A stretch of 57,148 nt of DNA from Candidatus Babeliales bacterium (GCA_020049835.1 JAGVLK010000009.1:1-57148); one strand, 5' to 3'; numbered from the stretch's first letter, positions 1 through 10,290 are shown. A program made the numbers and translations. The notes: a model not told the origin generated them from the letters alone.

Positions 1-1137
<1,137 letters not shown>

Positions 1138-1259
1138 CTACTTTTTACCCAATGATGTATAAGGAGGTATAATCAAAAAGTTTGGCGAAACGGCATGGAA
1201 TAAGAATTACCGAAGAGTAGATAATTTTCGAGAATATACATTTATATATTTAATAACAA

Positions 1260-1288
1260 TTGGCGTGATACAAATAATTTGTTACACT
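1260..1288 (+). promoter_or_regulatory. Sigma70-type promoter of the phosphatidyltransferase-ssb operon
   Basis: TTGGCG (1260-1265), a 17-base spacer and TACACT (1283-1288). Transcription would start near 1295, giving a leader of about 37 bases to the GTG at 1332. That makes the upstream TTG at 1299 a poor start. Confidence 0.55.
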
Positions 1289-1331
1289 AAACATATTATT
1301 GTTTAGATCTATATTCAATGAAGAGGTTATT

Positions 1332-2537
1332 GTGTCACAACAGAGTTCACCGTTACAGGGGCTTACCAAGCTGCATATTCGCTTGTTTCAAAATGTTCCT
1401 GCGCATGAGTTACGCATTACTATTCCAACCTTGTTAACGCTTGTGCGCATCTTGTTGGTACCATGTATTATAGTGAGTATGTTTGTTCACGCATGGGGTT
1501 GGGCATTCACCTTTTTTTTTGTGGCATCATGCACGGATTTTCTTGATGGCGCGTTAGCTCGGTATTTACATCAAAAGACATTTTTAGGAGCATGCCTGGA
1601 TCCTATTGCAGATAAGCTTCTGTTAGTTAGTTTTTTTTTGAGTCTTGTTTTTTTACAGACACCGCTTTTTCAATTGCCGTTATGGTTTGTGATTCTACTT
1701 CTGATGAAAGAGATGATTCTTGTTTGTGGGGCACTCTATATTTTACTGAGTGGGCGTCATCTTGACGTGCAGCCTACATTGCTTGGGAAGTCAACGACTC
1801 TTGTGCAGATGGTTTTTATTATATGGTTATTCGCTTGCTATTACTTTCATTGGATGCCTCTGAAAACATATTATTGTATGTTAACGCTTATGGTTGTTAT
1901 GACCATACTGTCATGTGCGCAATATGCACGCATGGGCTTTAAGCAACTCGGGGTATTAGGGGTATTAAGTTTAATGTTGCCTCCCCTTGAAGTAGCAGGT
2001 AGTACATTTATTATAGAACGTCCACAGCAGCACGCACGGTCAATCAGGTCGCTCAAGCGAGAGTACGGTAGATTATTTGCACAACAGCTGCGCATGTCAG
2101 CGACAATACTTAAAGAGGTTGGTGCACTACAAAGTTTACTCATGAGAATTGATATTAAACTAGATGTTGTGCATTACGAGCAAAGGATATCTAATGCTCT
2201 GGTGGCATTAGATAATCAGCTTATGCACATACGCATGTTGCGTGATATGTCCATTAATGTTCAACGGCCAATAATAATGGCAGGCACCCAGCTGCAACAG
2301 CAATGTGCATATATAGTAGAGTACTTAGCTATGATACAAGAATTGCTTATACAGTATATTGAACAATTGGTTGAAGGTGATGGAGATTTTTTTTGCAAAA
2401 AGCAGCATGCTCTATTGGAAGCACAAGTTGTTCATCATCACACAGATCTACACGCAATGCAAAGTTTATTAGAGCTTTTGCAACAGTTGCAAAAAGAGTG
2501 TAAAGTTGTACAGAAGAATATTCCATCTAAACCGTAA
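1332..2537 (+). CDS. pgsA: CDP-alcohol phosphatidyltransferase (PgsA-like) with C-terminal coiled-coil extension
   Basis: The CDP-alcohol phosphotransferase signature DG-x2-AR-x8-G-x3-D-x3-D is complete (DGALAR...GACLDPIAD, about residues 71-93). It sits within a set of hydrophobic segments, so this is a membrane enzyme that condenses a CDP-diacylglycerol with an alcohol, most likely glycerol-3-phosphate (phosphatidylglycerol synthesis). The GTG at 1332 is preferred because AAGAGG lies 5 bases upstream; an in-frame TTG at 1299 lacks such a site. PgsA proteins are usually about 180-200 residues. Here roughly 200 further residues follow, rich in Leu, Gln and His with helical heptad character and no family I recognise. 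ssb follows after 28 bases, probably in the same operon. The exact alcohol substrate is not proven. Confidence 0.82.
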   Translation: MSQQSSPLQGLTKLHIRLFQNVPAHELRITIPTLLTLVRILLVPCIIVSMFVHAWGWAFTFFFVASCTDFLDGALARYLHQKTFLGACLDPIADKLLLVSFFLSLVFLQTPLFQLPLWFVILLLMKEMILVCGALYILLSGRHLDVQPTLLGKSTTLVQMVFIIWLFACYYFHWMPLKTYYCMLTLMVVMTILSCAQYARMGFKQLGVLGVLSLMLPPLEVAGSTFIIERPQQHARSIRSLKREYGRLFAQQLRMSATILKEVGALQSLLMRIDIKLDVVHYEQRISNALVALDNQLMHIRMLRDMSINVQRPIIMAGTQLQQQCAYIVEYLAMIQELLIQYIEQLVEGDGDFFCKKQHALLEAQVVHHHTDLHAMQSLLELLQQLQKECKVVQKNIPSKP

Positions 2538-2565
2538 AATATTATAACTTTTAAGGAAAACAACT

Positions 2566-3126
2566 ATGGCAACGTACAATCGTTTTATCATGATTGGTAA
2601 TTTAACGCGCGATCCAGAATATAAACAACTTACTTCAGGACGTGCAGTATGTCGTTTAGGTTTGGCATCAAATCGTCAATATCGCAATAAGCAAAGTGGT
2701 GAATTGGTGCAAGAAGTTTGTTTTATTGATGTAGATGTTTGGGGCCCACAAGCTGAAAGTTGTCGCCAATACTTGCTTAAAGGACGTCCGGTGTTAGTAG
2801 AAGGGCGTTTGAAATATGAAACATGGCAAGATGCGAGTGGTCAAAATCGTTCAAAACATTCCGTAGTTGCCGACCGTGTAACATTCTTAGGTTCGCAACA
2901 GGAGTTTGGTTCAGCTGAACGTATTGAAGAGATGGAAGATGATGGTAGTGCAAACCGTCTTGATCCGAACAATCCGGCAGAAAAAAAATTGATGGATCAA
3001 ATTGAAGATATCAAGCAGCGTGCAAAGAAAACTAAAAAAAGTGATGACTTTGTAAGCACGGGTACATCTGCAGGTGAGCTTGCATTTAATGACGAGCCAC
3101 CATTCCAAGATGAGCTGCCTTTCTAA
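2566..3126 (+). CDS. ssb: Single-stranded DNA-binding protein
   Basis: An N-terminal OB-fold of about 105 residues opens with MATYNRFIMIGNLTRDPEYK and contains the typical VWGPQAESCRQYLLKGRPVLVEGRL core. An acidic, disordered linker leads to a C-terminal tip (DEPPFQDELPF) matching the conserved acidic Phe-ending tail that recruits replication and repair proteins. At 186 residues the size is normal. AAGGAAA precedes the ATG. It binds ssDNA as a tetramer during replication, recombination and repair. The next gene, on the opposite strand, ends 1 base away. Confidence 0.95.
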   Translation: MATYNRFIMIGNLTRDPEYKQLTSGRAVCRLGLASNRQYRNKQSGELVQEVCFIDVDVWGPQAESCRQYLLKGRPVLVEGRLKYETWQDASGQNRSKHSVVADRVTFLGSQQEFGSAERIEEMEDDGSANRLDPNNPAEKKLMDQIEDIKQRAKKTKKSDDFVSTGTSAGELAFNDEPPFQDELPF

Positions 3127-3127
3127 A

Positions 3128-3523
3128 TTACATTACGTTTGCATGATATTCGTGCAAGCGTTCAGCAAAGCGCGCAAATTCCTGCAAAAGAAATGGTTGC
3201 GATGTGCTGCGCTGAGCAAGATCAATCCATGACTGCGCATAAGCAATTTCATGCGCAGTTACTTCTTTATTCTTAAGTATATTTAAATATGCATGAGCCC
3301 GTACCAATTTACCTAAAATGCTATCTTCTATAAATCGCTTGTCATAATATTCCGTTTTGGGATGTTCAAGTAGTGCAACACTGTCAGTTAAGCAGATGAG
3401 TTCATTAAGAAGCTCCGCGTATGTTGTTCGTTCAAGGAGTGCATCAACTTCTAAGTTTGCCCACAAAGGGTAAGAATAGAAGGCGAGTGCGCATATTATC
3501 GGTGTTGAACGTTGTAATTTCAT
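3128..3523 (-). CDS. Small secreted protein of unknown function
   Basis: 131 residues with an N-terminal signal peptide (MKLQRSTPIICALAFYSYPLWA) and a predicted all-helical mature part rich in Leu, Glu and Ala. AAGGATC lies upstream of the ATG. No family is recognised. It is divergent from the next plus-strand secreted gene and converges tightly on ssb. The signal peptide and codon usage like its neighbours support a real gene. Confidence 0.7.
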   Translation of the reverse strand: MKLQRSTPIICALAFYSYPLWANLEVDALLERTTYAELLNELICLTDSVALLEHPKTEYYDKRFIEDSILGKLVRAHAYLNILKNKEVTAHEIAYAQSWIDLAQRSTSQPFLLQEFARFAERLHEYHANVM

Positions 3524-3700
3524 AGAATGATCCTTGGTTTAGAGAGTCGATCTCACTTTTATTATGAAGTAAAATTATTCTATTTTTCAATAAAAAGCTG
3601 GAAAATTAAGAATCGATGTCGGTTTTTATTGCAATATGAAAAGTTTTTTGATAGGGTTATGATGAGTAGTCAGACAATCTTTTACTTTGGAAATATTCTC

Positions 3701-4048
3701 ATGCGTATACAAAATATAGTTATTGTAGGTATATTCTGCCTTGTACCTCTTATGGTTGATGCAAAGTTGATAGCGCGACGTAGCAATTACCTTGATCGTG
3801 TCGATCGTTCGCCTTATCATCGTGCATATGCAATGGACGCATATAGTCATCCTCAGCCATGTTGCCCATGGCGTGATGATTGGATGCCTAATACAGCATC
3901 TGGTAGCATAAATGAAGCGCAAAGTCTACGAGAAAGCCTGTGGAATGATCTTGATAGCGCTACATACCAAGATGATTGGCAATGGAAAGAAAGGCGTATT
4001 CGTGAGATTGAAACACGCCTTGGTCATATCGTCGATTGGCCGCGCTGA
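3701..4048 (+). CDS. Small secreted protein, Trp/Tyr/Arg-rich, unknown function
   Basis: 115 residues starting at ATG 3701 with a clear signal peptide (MRIQNIVIVGIFCLVPLMVDA). The open frame extends upstream to 3527, but that part reads as AT-rich non-coding sequence and would bury the signal peptide. The mature part is polar and carries many Arg, Asp, Trp and Tyr residues (CCPWRDDW, QDDWQWKERR). No family is recognised. Its stop codon touches the first copy of a 16-base direct repeat. Confidence 0.6.
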   Translation: MRIQNIVIVGIFCLVPLMVDAKLIARRSNYLDRVDRSPYHRAYAMDAYSHPQPCCPWRDDWMPNTASGSINEAQSLRESLWNDLDSATYQDDWQWKERRIREIETRLGHIVDWPR

Positions 4049-4164
4049 TTATTCCAGTGCAACCCAGCCTTCGCCAAGGCTACGGCGGGCAGGTCCCCAT
4101 TTATGCGCCATTTCAGCTGTAGCTTGACGATAATAAAAAATTAATCTTATTATTCCAGTGCAAC
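4048..4164. repeat. 16-bp direct repeat flanking a hairpin-bearing dispersed-repeat copy
   Basis: ATTATTCCAGTGCAAC occurs at 4048-4063 and again at 4149-4164. The second copy covers the 3' end of the 998-residue gene, so the minus strand encodes a VALE-stop ending twice. Between the copies lies a perfect small hairpin (AGCCTT/AAGGCT, 4066-4081) followed by ACGGCGGGCAGG. This resembles the element after the tRNA at the right end of the window. The layout suggests insertion of a short palindromic element that duplicated the gene end. Confidence 0.6.
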
Positions 4165-7146
4165 GACCCCGTTTTCGGTGCCGGCAAGTATAATGCCGGT
4201 CATGCCGATGGGGCGCACCCAATAATATAATGATTGCTGTTGCAAGATACAATCTTTAAGAACCCAGCCACATGGTGCATCGTTGTTCCATACGCAGCTA
4301 TTAAATGGTGTCACTTGCAAATAACGTAATTGTGATTGCGGACAGCAGCCAACTGTATTATTGCAGCAGAATGGTGCCAAATGTGCGTTAATAGGGCTTA
4401 ATATAAAAAATCTGCGTCCACCATCGGACCAAAAATAGACTATTTTATCATAAAGTTTTTTTACGATTGGTTCTGTGCCACAACAATCGGTCGGACAATA
4501 TACGCAATCTGCCGGATTACAACAACCGCATGCGGTGATCAAATAGTTAAAAAAGTCCGGTACAAAAGTATAGGTGGGCGTTGGATTAATAAGGTCACTA
4601 TTCAGTTGGTGAATTGACGATGCTTCAAAAGTTTTGCATCCGCAGGCATCGTCGGCAGAAAATGGCCAGACGGTAGTTTTTGCGAATGCATTATCAACGG
4701 AACCTATTCCGTAATAGAGTTGCTCTTGACCTACCAAGCTCCATGCAGCGTTTGTTTGATTGGTTGCAGTTTGAGAGCCGCCTATTGTGTTTGTTTGAAA
4801 CAGACCATTGTTTGTTGTGAGTGCAAGCTGTTCCGTTGTGCTATTGGCATTCGTTTGCAGAATTTCAACGTCGGTAAACAGGAGTGTTGTATCAAGTGTA
4901 GGCGCAGTAGCGCTTTTGGCAATTGTATTAATGTTGCCGGGAGCAAACATAGTTGCGATGTTGTTCTGAAATGCAATGTTATACAATGTGCTGCTTAATG
5001 GAGCTTCAGAGCTACTGGCAAAAGTAAGTACATACAGAGCGTTTCCTGAAGATTGTACTGTTACTACTGCATCGGTAATGGTGTCAATCTTATGCCAACT
5101 GCCCGTAGTAAAGAGCCCTTCATTAAGATAACCAAGTTCAGTTGTTGTAAATCCATCACCATTCTGATGCGCAAAGACATACAATCCGTTTTGTGTACCG
5201 GCAAAAAAGTAGTTTTGAGAACTCATTTCTTTACGGCTATATTCTAAGGTGCGAACGCAACCGGCATCATCAGGAAGCTCGGTGAGCAAGAAATATGCAG
5301 GGCAGCAGTAATTGAGCGTGACACGTTGTGGATAGGGAGTATCTGTATTGGGATTAATATCGAATGGCATTCCGGGAGCGCGTGATGAGCTCGTCAGTGC
5401 AAATGCAACACTATTGGTGCCACCAAAAAGTGCATATCTAAAAGGAATTTCCGGTCCGATGCCGGTGGTTGATTGGTCAAGATCAAGTACGCTAAATATA
5501 CCATTACAAAAAGTGTCATTAAGAACGGCAGCAAGTGAACAATCATCTGCGCATGGTTGGCAAACTACGCCATCATCCCAGCGGGTGATGCGTACTGTTT
5601 GAGATGGAGATCCATCAACCGCAATTACATTACCTGTTACAGCATCAACGGCAAAGAATGCTACTTGACCATTTGATGGGCTATCGGGAAAGCCGCAGAT
5701 TGGCCAAGCACGTTTTGACCATGCAGTCCAACTTACAATTTTACCGGTCGTATCGAATTGCGCTTGCGAGTAAAGTATACCCGTTTCATTATTATCATCT
5801 TGTGGAATTTCAAACGAGACATATACTGCATCATCAATTACTTGTAAACCGGAAATTGTATGATCGGGTTGAATTGGTAATGGACCATTACCCACGCGTG
5901 CAAACATATCGCTACTGATGGTCATATCTGCAGGTGCAAGTGCCGGTTGTTCAAAGCGATGAGTTGTACTATTAAATGCATTTTTATTTGCCAATGCACC
6001 TTGTAATACATTTGTTGGATCACATAGATCAACAAGCGGCAATGCAAATATCTGATTAGTTGCAGTACCATTGCCACCATGCACAATTAGATAGCTTGGG
6101 CCGGTACTTGCATGCATGACTGCCAGTTCTGTGCAGGTCAAGCTTAAACTGGTCATAGGCGCCGGACTTACTGCTCCAACAATAAATTGGTTGGAAGCGT
6201 CAAATGCGCCGTCAGGTGCAATGTTTCGGATAACTAATGTGCCTTTTTCCGGACAATCACCAACTTCTGCTACCGCCACAGAACGTATGCCTTGGCCGGC
6301 GTTGGCAGTTGTTCTTGTTTTCACAGAAACGCCGATATAGAGTCTTTGTAAACGATCGTCCCAGAATAATGAAGCAGTATCACCTTCGATGTTGATATTT
6401 GGAAGTGCGGGATTGCCGATTCGTAGTTGTGTGGAATTGTCGTTAAATGCTTGTGCTTTAATACCGCTGTCACCAGGTACTGCAGCTGTTTGGTTAAGTG
6501 CAAATGTTGCAGTTGTAGTTGGCGCGTTGATGGCTTCACGATCTATAGCGATAACTGCAATGCCATCGCTAGCATTCTGACCGAAGTTTGGAAATATACC
6601 TTGTGTTACAGCTGCAAAAATGAAACATTGGTTTGCTGCTATGTTTACAATGGAATCAATTGATGTGCCGTCTTCATTGAGCGTTGGATCATATCCTAAA
6701 AGATCATCAGACAAACCTATATTGTTAAGTAGATTGAGAGCAAATACATTGGTGGCGCCATTTACAAATCCGGCTACCAATGAACAGGTATCACCATCGC
6801 CTTCAGCCATAGTAAGTGCTTGAATGCTTTCGTTGCTGAGCGGATTGGTTACCGTGCTTAATGCGCGTGCTTTAAATTGCGGTATCTGTTGGCCTCCTAC
6901 CGGACGTGCGAAACTAGAAATTGCATAATCTGCAGCACCTGCAGCAAGACCAACATAAAATATGCCATTGGCACGATCATAGGTAGTTGTTTGTATTGAT
7001 TGTAGAAATGAGGTGGTTACTTGTACAGGGCAGGTGGTACTGCTTGAACTCGGTTTAGCATTACCTTGCACAAGTTGTGTAGCGTAACTGGTGCCGAGCA
7101 AAGTGCACATTGCAAGTATAATAAACCATCGGTTGCTTGCATTCAT
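4150..7146 (-). CDS. Large secreted Cys-rich protein, unknown function
   Basis: 998 residues with a signal peptide (MNASNRWFIILAMCTLLGTSYA). The mature part is rich in Asn, Thr, Gly and short beta-like segments. Phrases such as NGIFYVGLAAG, QRLYIGVSV, NGLYVFAHQNG and MTGIILAGTENGVVAL recur along the length, compatible with a beta-propeller-like array of YVG/YIG blades; this fold is an inference. The C-terminal third has Cys clusters (CGCCNPADCVYCPTDCCG), implying disulfides and an extracytoplasmic location. AAGGAG precedes the ATG. It follows the 422-residue outer-membrane-like gene by 36 bases, so the two are probably one operon. Confidence 0.8.
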   Translation of the reverse strand: MNASNRWFIILAMCTLLGTSYATQLVQGNAKPSSSSTTCPVQVTTSFLQSIQTTTYDRANGIFYVGLAAGAADYAISSFARPVGGQQIPQFKARALSTVTNPLSNESIQALTMAEGDGDTCSLVAGFVNGATNVFALNLLNNIGLSDDLLGYDPTLNEDGTSIDSIVNIAANQCFIFAAVTQGIFPNFGQNASDGIAVIAIDREAINAPTTTATFALNQTAAVPGDSGIKAQAFNDNSTQLRIGNPALPNINIEGDTASLFWDDRLQRLYIGVSVKTRTTANAGQGIRSVAVAEVGDCPEKGTLVIRNIAPDGAFDASNQFIVGAVSPAPMTSLSLTCTELAVMHASTGPSYLIVHGGNGTATNQIFALPLVDLCDPTNVLQGALANKNAFNSTTHRFEQPALAPADMTISSDMFARVGNGPLPIQPDHTISGLQVIDDAVYVSFEIPQDDNNETGILYSQAQFDTTGKIVSWTAWSKRAWPICGFPDSPSNGQVAFFAVDAVTGNVIAVDGSPSQTVRITRWDDGVVCQPCADDCSLAAVLNDTFCNGIFSVLDLDQSTTGIGPEIPFRYALFGGTNSVAFALTSSSRAPGMPFDINPNTDTPYPQRVTLNYCCPAYFLLTELPDDAGCVRTLEYSRKEMSSQNYFFAGTQNGLYVFAHQNGDGFTTTELGYLNEGLFTTGSWHKIDTITDAVVTVQSSGNALYVLTFASSSEAPLSSTLYNIAFQNNIATMFAPGNINTIAKSATAPTLDTTLLFTDVEILQTNANSTTEQLALTTNNGLFQTNTIGGSQTATNQTNAAWSLVGQEQLYYGIGSVDNAFAKTTVWPFSADDACGCKTFEASSIHQLNSDLINPTPTYTFVPDFFNYLITACGCCNPADCVYCPTDCCGTEPIVKKLYDKIVYFWSDGGRRFFILSPINAHLAPFCCNNTVGCCPQSQLRYLQVTPFNSCVWNNDAPCGWVLKDCILQQQSLYYWVRPIGMTGIILAGTENGVVALE

Positions 7147-7182
7147 AAGATACTCCTTTTTTATCTGTATCGTTTTTTATAT

Positions 7183-8451
7183 TTAATAGTTCCAAACTAG
7201 ATCAAGACCGATCATGCCGCCACCCATTTGTGTGTTAAATATACGTTTGCCACCAATAACAAAGTTGCCAAAAATGCCGACGCGTGGCCCGACTAGGCAG
7301 CGTTCTTTTAAGAAGTCCCATTCTGCAATTAGATGTATGGTATGCATCTTCCAGCCACGTAATGCTTCATCACTATTGGCAACACCTATATCAAATACTG
7401 CACAGTTTGATGGGCATATACGCCATTCGCGTTCAGCGGCAAATGAGTAACCGAGTAACAGCGATAGACCACGAATAATATGATCCGCTTTGGTATACAT
7501 ACCGATGTGCCACAACGTGCCGCGATCAACATTTGCAGAACCTTGTGCAAGTTTTATCCAACCGTTTTGTGGTGTGCTGGTTTTCATGCGCAGCTCTTGG
7601 CAGCGTTTTTTGAAGGGTAATGCCATAGCGTGACCACCAATGGTTAACCATTCATACATGCCAAACGCGAGTGCCATATTGACCGGAAAACCATAATGAC
7701 CATTGTAACCGAGTGGAATAGCAAATGCGCGGTTAATGTTAGTGCGTTTAGCAGTTGGAAAAAGTACACCCGCTTGCATAGTAAAATCAACAAAATCAAG
7801 ATGCTCAGATTCTTCGTAGTTGGTTGTCCATCCAAGGATAACGCTCGTGTCGCCAACGCCGGTTTCGCTTTGATCACATAATGAAATACAGTTATCGCTT
7901 AAAATAGCGCCATATTGATTCAGAAAACTTTGCCAGATGGGATCATCATCTCCGGGGCACGCGGCGCAGGGGGAAAGATCGTTGCAGGAAAGATTGCTGA
8001 GTTTAATTTTGCGCACCGGCATATAAAATTCAAGGAAAAAGCCGTCGCTGATATTCTGTTGTATTTGGATGCCAGCTTCTATGATGCTAAATTTGCCACC
8101 AAAAGAAAAAAGGCCAAAACCATCACGTGCCGGTTCAACTTCTAACATCTGTAGGGTTAAATCTCGTGGATTGGTCAGATCCTTTCCAGGAACATTTTCT
8201 CCAAGCTTGAACATATTTTGTGGGCCATATATATCAAGTAAGCATGATTTACGTGAGCAGCCATTGCGACTTGTGCTCGTGCCGCCTGCGCCAATACGTA
8301 CGTTTACCGTGGTGAGCCCAGGTCGTTCAAAGCGTGGCTCGGCATAAAGTACAAAGGGGGGGCGATAAAAATGGAGGTTGTCCCATGCTTGTAGCTGGGT
8401 TATGGAGGTCACTATGAGCAGCAGTATGACTGCATATCGCGTCTGCTTCAT
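7183..8451 (-). CDS. Putative outer-membrane beta-barrel protein
   Basis: 422 residues with a signal peptide (MKQTRYAVILLLIVTSITQLQA), alternating hydrophobic/polar strands and an aromatic C-terminus (LDLVWNY) like the recognition signal for barrel assembly. An N-terminal Cys region (NGCSRKSC) and a second cluster (CNDLSPCAACPGDDD) probably form disulfides in loops. It may be a distant relative of the five large barrel-like proteins at 40.9-50.7 kb, which share the general plan but little obvious identity. It is first gene of a likely two-gene operon with the 998-residue secreted protein. The substrate or ligand is unknown. Confidence 0.72.
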   Translation of the reverse strand: MKQTRYAVILLLIVTSITQLQAWDNLHFYRPPFVLYAEPRFERPGLTTVNVRIGAGGTSTSRNGCSRKSCLLDIYGPQNMFKLGENVPGKDLTNPRDLTLQMLEVEPARDGFGLFSFGGKFSIIEAGIQIQQNISDGFFLEFYMPVRKIKLSNLSCNDLSPCAACPGDDDPIWQSFLNQYGAILSDNCISLCDQSETGVGDTSVILGWTTNYEESEHLDFVDFTMQAGVLFPTAKRTNINRAFAIPLGYNGHYGFPVNMALAFGMYEWLTIGGHAMALPFKKRCQELRMKTSTPQNGWIKLAQGSANVDRGTLWHIGMYTKADHIIRGLSLLLGYSFAAEREWRICPSNCAVFDIGVANSDEALRGWKMHTIHLIAEWDFLKERCLVGPRVGIFGNFVIGGKRIFNTQMGGGMIGLDLVWNY

Positions 8452-8558
8452 CGAAATAATCCTTTACCTGTACAGGGTGCGTAAATAGCCTTATTTATAC
8501 GTTTAAGATAGTAGTAGCATACTATATAAAATGAGAGCTGTAACTATCTTTTTTTTGC

Positions 8559-8587
8559 TTGTTGAGTTGGGTCTGCTTTGCTATACT
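8559..8587 (+). promoter_or_regulatory. Promoter of grpE, extended -10 type
   Basis: TTGTTG (8559-8564), a 17-base spacer ending TGC, then TATACT (8582-8587). The TGN directly before the -10 makes it an extended -10 promoter. No CIRCE-like inverted repeat is seen here, so HrcA control is not evident. Confidence 0.5.
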
Positions 8588-8631
8588 AACATATAATTAT
8601 ATATACAGATTTTTAAAAAAAGATTTACACT

Positions 8632-9195
8632 ATGTTCAATTTCAATGATATTCCTGATGATCGCGAAGTTATGATGGCTCCAGAAGATACAGCTGCACAA
8701 ACAGATACACAAGAGGCAACGCAAGTACACAACGAAGAAGCTGATGCCGCAAATAACTGTCAGCGGGAGCTTCAGGAGCTGCAAGATAAATATTTCCATC
8801 TTGGGGCGGATTTTAAAAACTATCAACGTCGCGTAGAAAAAGAGCGCGAGCAATGGACATTTAAGGCCCAAGAGCGCCTACTTCATGGCGTGTTGGCTAT
8901 TGCTGACGATGTTGAGCGTGCCTTGCAAGAGCAGCATAAATTGGCAGACCGCCCTGAACTCAAAGCATGGGCTGCCGGTCTGGATATGATTGCAAAATCG
9001 TTGCATAAGTTCTTAGAGCAATCCGGCGTGCAGGAAATTGCACAAATGACCGAATTTGACCCCAATCTGCACGAAGCGCTGGTACAGGTTGAAGACGTGG
9101 CCGTTCCGGCTGGGCATATTGTTGCCGTTTTCCAAAAAGGGTATACCTATAAGGGAATGGTGTTGCGTCCGGCTAAAGTAAGCGTATCGGGCTAA
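8632..9195 (+). CDS. grpE: Nucleotide exchange factor GrpE
   Basis: 187 residues. An acidic, Gln/Glu-rich N-terminus is followed by the long dimerisation helix (ELQELQDKYFHLGADFKNYQRRVEKER). Then comes the conserved beta domain with FDPNLHEALVQVED and the GYTYKGMVLRPAKVSVS ending. GrpE releases ADP from DnaK in the cytoplasm; neither dnaK nor dnaJ is adjacent here. The stop codon abuts the stop of the convergent DUF155-type gene with no spacer. Confidence 0.95.
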   Translation: MFNFNDIPDDREVMMAPEDTAAQTDTQEATQVHNEEADAANNCQRELQELQDKYFHLGADFKNYQRRVEKEREQWTFKAQERLLHGVLAIADDVERALQEQHKLADRPELKAWAAGLDMIAKSLHKFLEQSGVQEIAQMTEFDPNLHEALVQVEDVAVPAGHIVAVFQKGYTYKGMVLRPAKVSVSG

Positions 9196-10290
9196 CTACT
9201 TATGCATCCCGAACAGACCGACAAGTAGCTCGGTGAAAATCAGGATAATAATCAAAATTTCCAGCATATCGCCTCGAATAGAATCGACTTTATGCTGGAT
9301 TACTGACTGAATATCGCCGATAATTTCCAATTTCTGGTTAATCGATTTGCGCCAGCCATCAAGATCTAGTTTATCAACGAGCAGTTCATATAATTCTGAA
9401 AGATAGGGCTCGCCAACGAGCTTGATGCTGCTTTCCATGCGTTCAATAATTACCTGTATATCAACTTTAAGTTGACCAAGTTCATCTACCGGGCTTTTGC
9501 GTGTGCTTCCGATGAATGGTAAATAGGCACGGAATGGTAGTTTGCCCACTTTTTCTTCATAAATAAGGTTAAGCTTTTGATCCAACAGCCGATCGAAGAA
9601 TCGCAATTCCAATGACTGCAGATTAGCGAACTCAAAAAGGTACAAAATCTCTTGATAATCAGGATCGTATATAAATGCTGCATCGGTATCAACGATGATT
9701 AAATCACCTTTAAAATAACCGATGGCAGAGTCTAATATGTCTTCTTTTTGGTACTCAGAGAGCGACTCGGTCTCAAAACGCAGCATAGAGACGATATTAT
9801 TACTATAGTTCTCTTTAAGGACGTTGGGATCTAAGCGATTGGGCTCGGTATCTACCTGAATAGCCATATAGGATGATTTGGTATGAAAGAATTTGGCTTT
9901 TTTTACAAAGGGCTTGATGATTTTAAAAACACTACCGGCATCAATTACGCTTTGTTCAATGAATCTGTTTTTGATAGCTTCAATATTCTCTTTAACCTCA
10001 TCGAGTGTATCATCAAAAGGAATTTTGTAGGTTAACGATATGGTGCCAAAGTTATGTAGACGTACACGTTCGCATGCTGAACTGCTATGTGGGTGGGGCA
10101 GGTCTATTTCCAGCGGGGTATGATATTTTTTGATAAATTTGGGTACGTTATAGGAGCGAGTAATGATCTTATCTGAGTTCTCAACTGCATCGAGGTTGAT
10201 CTCATCACCGATATCGAAGGCATGAAAAATATAAATATTGCCCGAAAATATATGTTCTGGGGATGCGGTATCATGATTCGATGGAGACAT
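9196..10290 (-). CDS. DUF155/RMD1-family protein with C-terminal membrane anchor
   Basis: 364 residues from the ATG at 10290, which has AAGGAA nine bases upstream; an in-frame TTG at 10323 adds 11 residues but has no site. The family pattern is clear: an N-terminal alpha/beta part, VDTDAAFIYDP in the centre, a long helical part (KLEIIGDIQSVIQHKVDSIR), and a single C-terminal hydrophobic helix (LEILIIILIFTELLVGLF). In eukaryotes such proteins (RMD1, Sad1-interacting factor 2) are mitochondrial or nuclear; the bacterial role is unknown. About 60 bases near its 5' end are duplicated at 15475-15534, where they lead a chimeric gene remnant. Confidence 0.78.
   Translation of the reverse strand: MSPSNHDTASPEHIFSGNIYIFHAFDIGDEINLDAVENSDKIITRSYNVPKFIKKYHTPLEIDLPHPHSSSACERVRLHNFGTISLTYKIPFDDTLDEVKENIEAIKNRFIEQSVIDAGSVFKIIKPFVKKAKFFHTKSSYMAIQVDTEPNRLDPNVLKENYSNNIVSMLRFETESLSEYQKEDILDSAIGYFKGDLIIVDTDAAFIYDPDYQEILYLFEFANLQSLELRFFDRLLDQKLNLIYEEKVGKLPFRAYLPFIGSTRKSPVDELGQLKVDIQVIIERMESSIKLVGEPYLSELYELLVDKLDLDGWRKSINQKLEIIGDIQSVIQHKVDSIRGDMLEILIIILIFTELLVGLFGMHK

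Noticed and set aside
1161-1168. A perfect AAGGAGGT Shine-Dalgarno-like sequence on the plus strand
   Set aside because: No start codon follows at a usable distance; the next bases read ATAATCAAAAAG. Probably chance, or a remnant.
4049-4252. A 67-codon minus-strand frame ending in VALE
   Set aside because: It lies largely inside the 998-residue gene in another frame, and its end is explained by the 16-bp direct repeat. No signal or ribosome site supports it.
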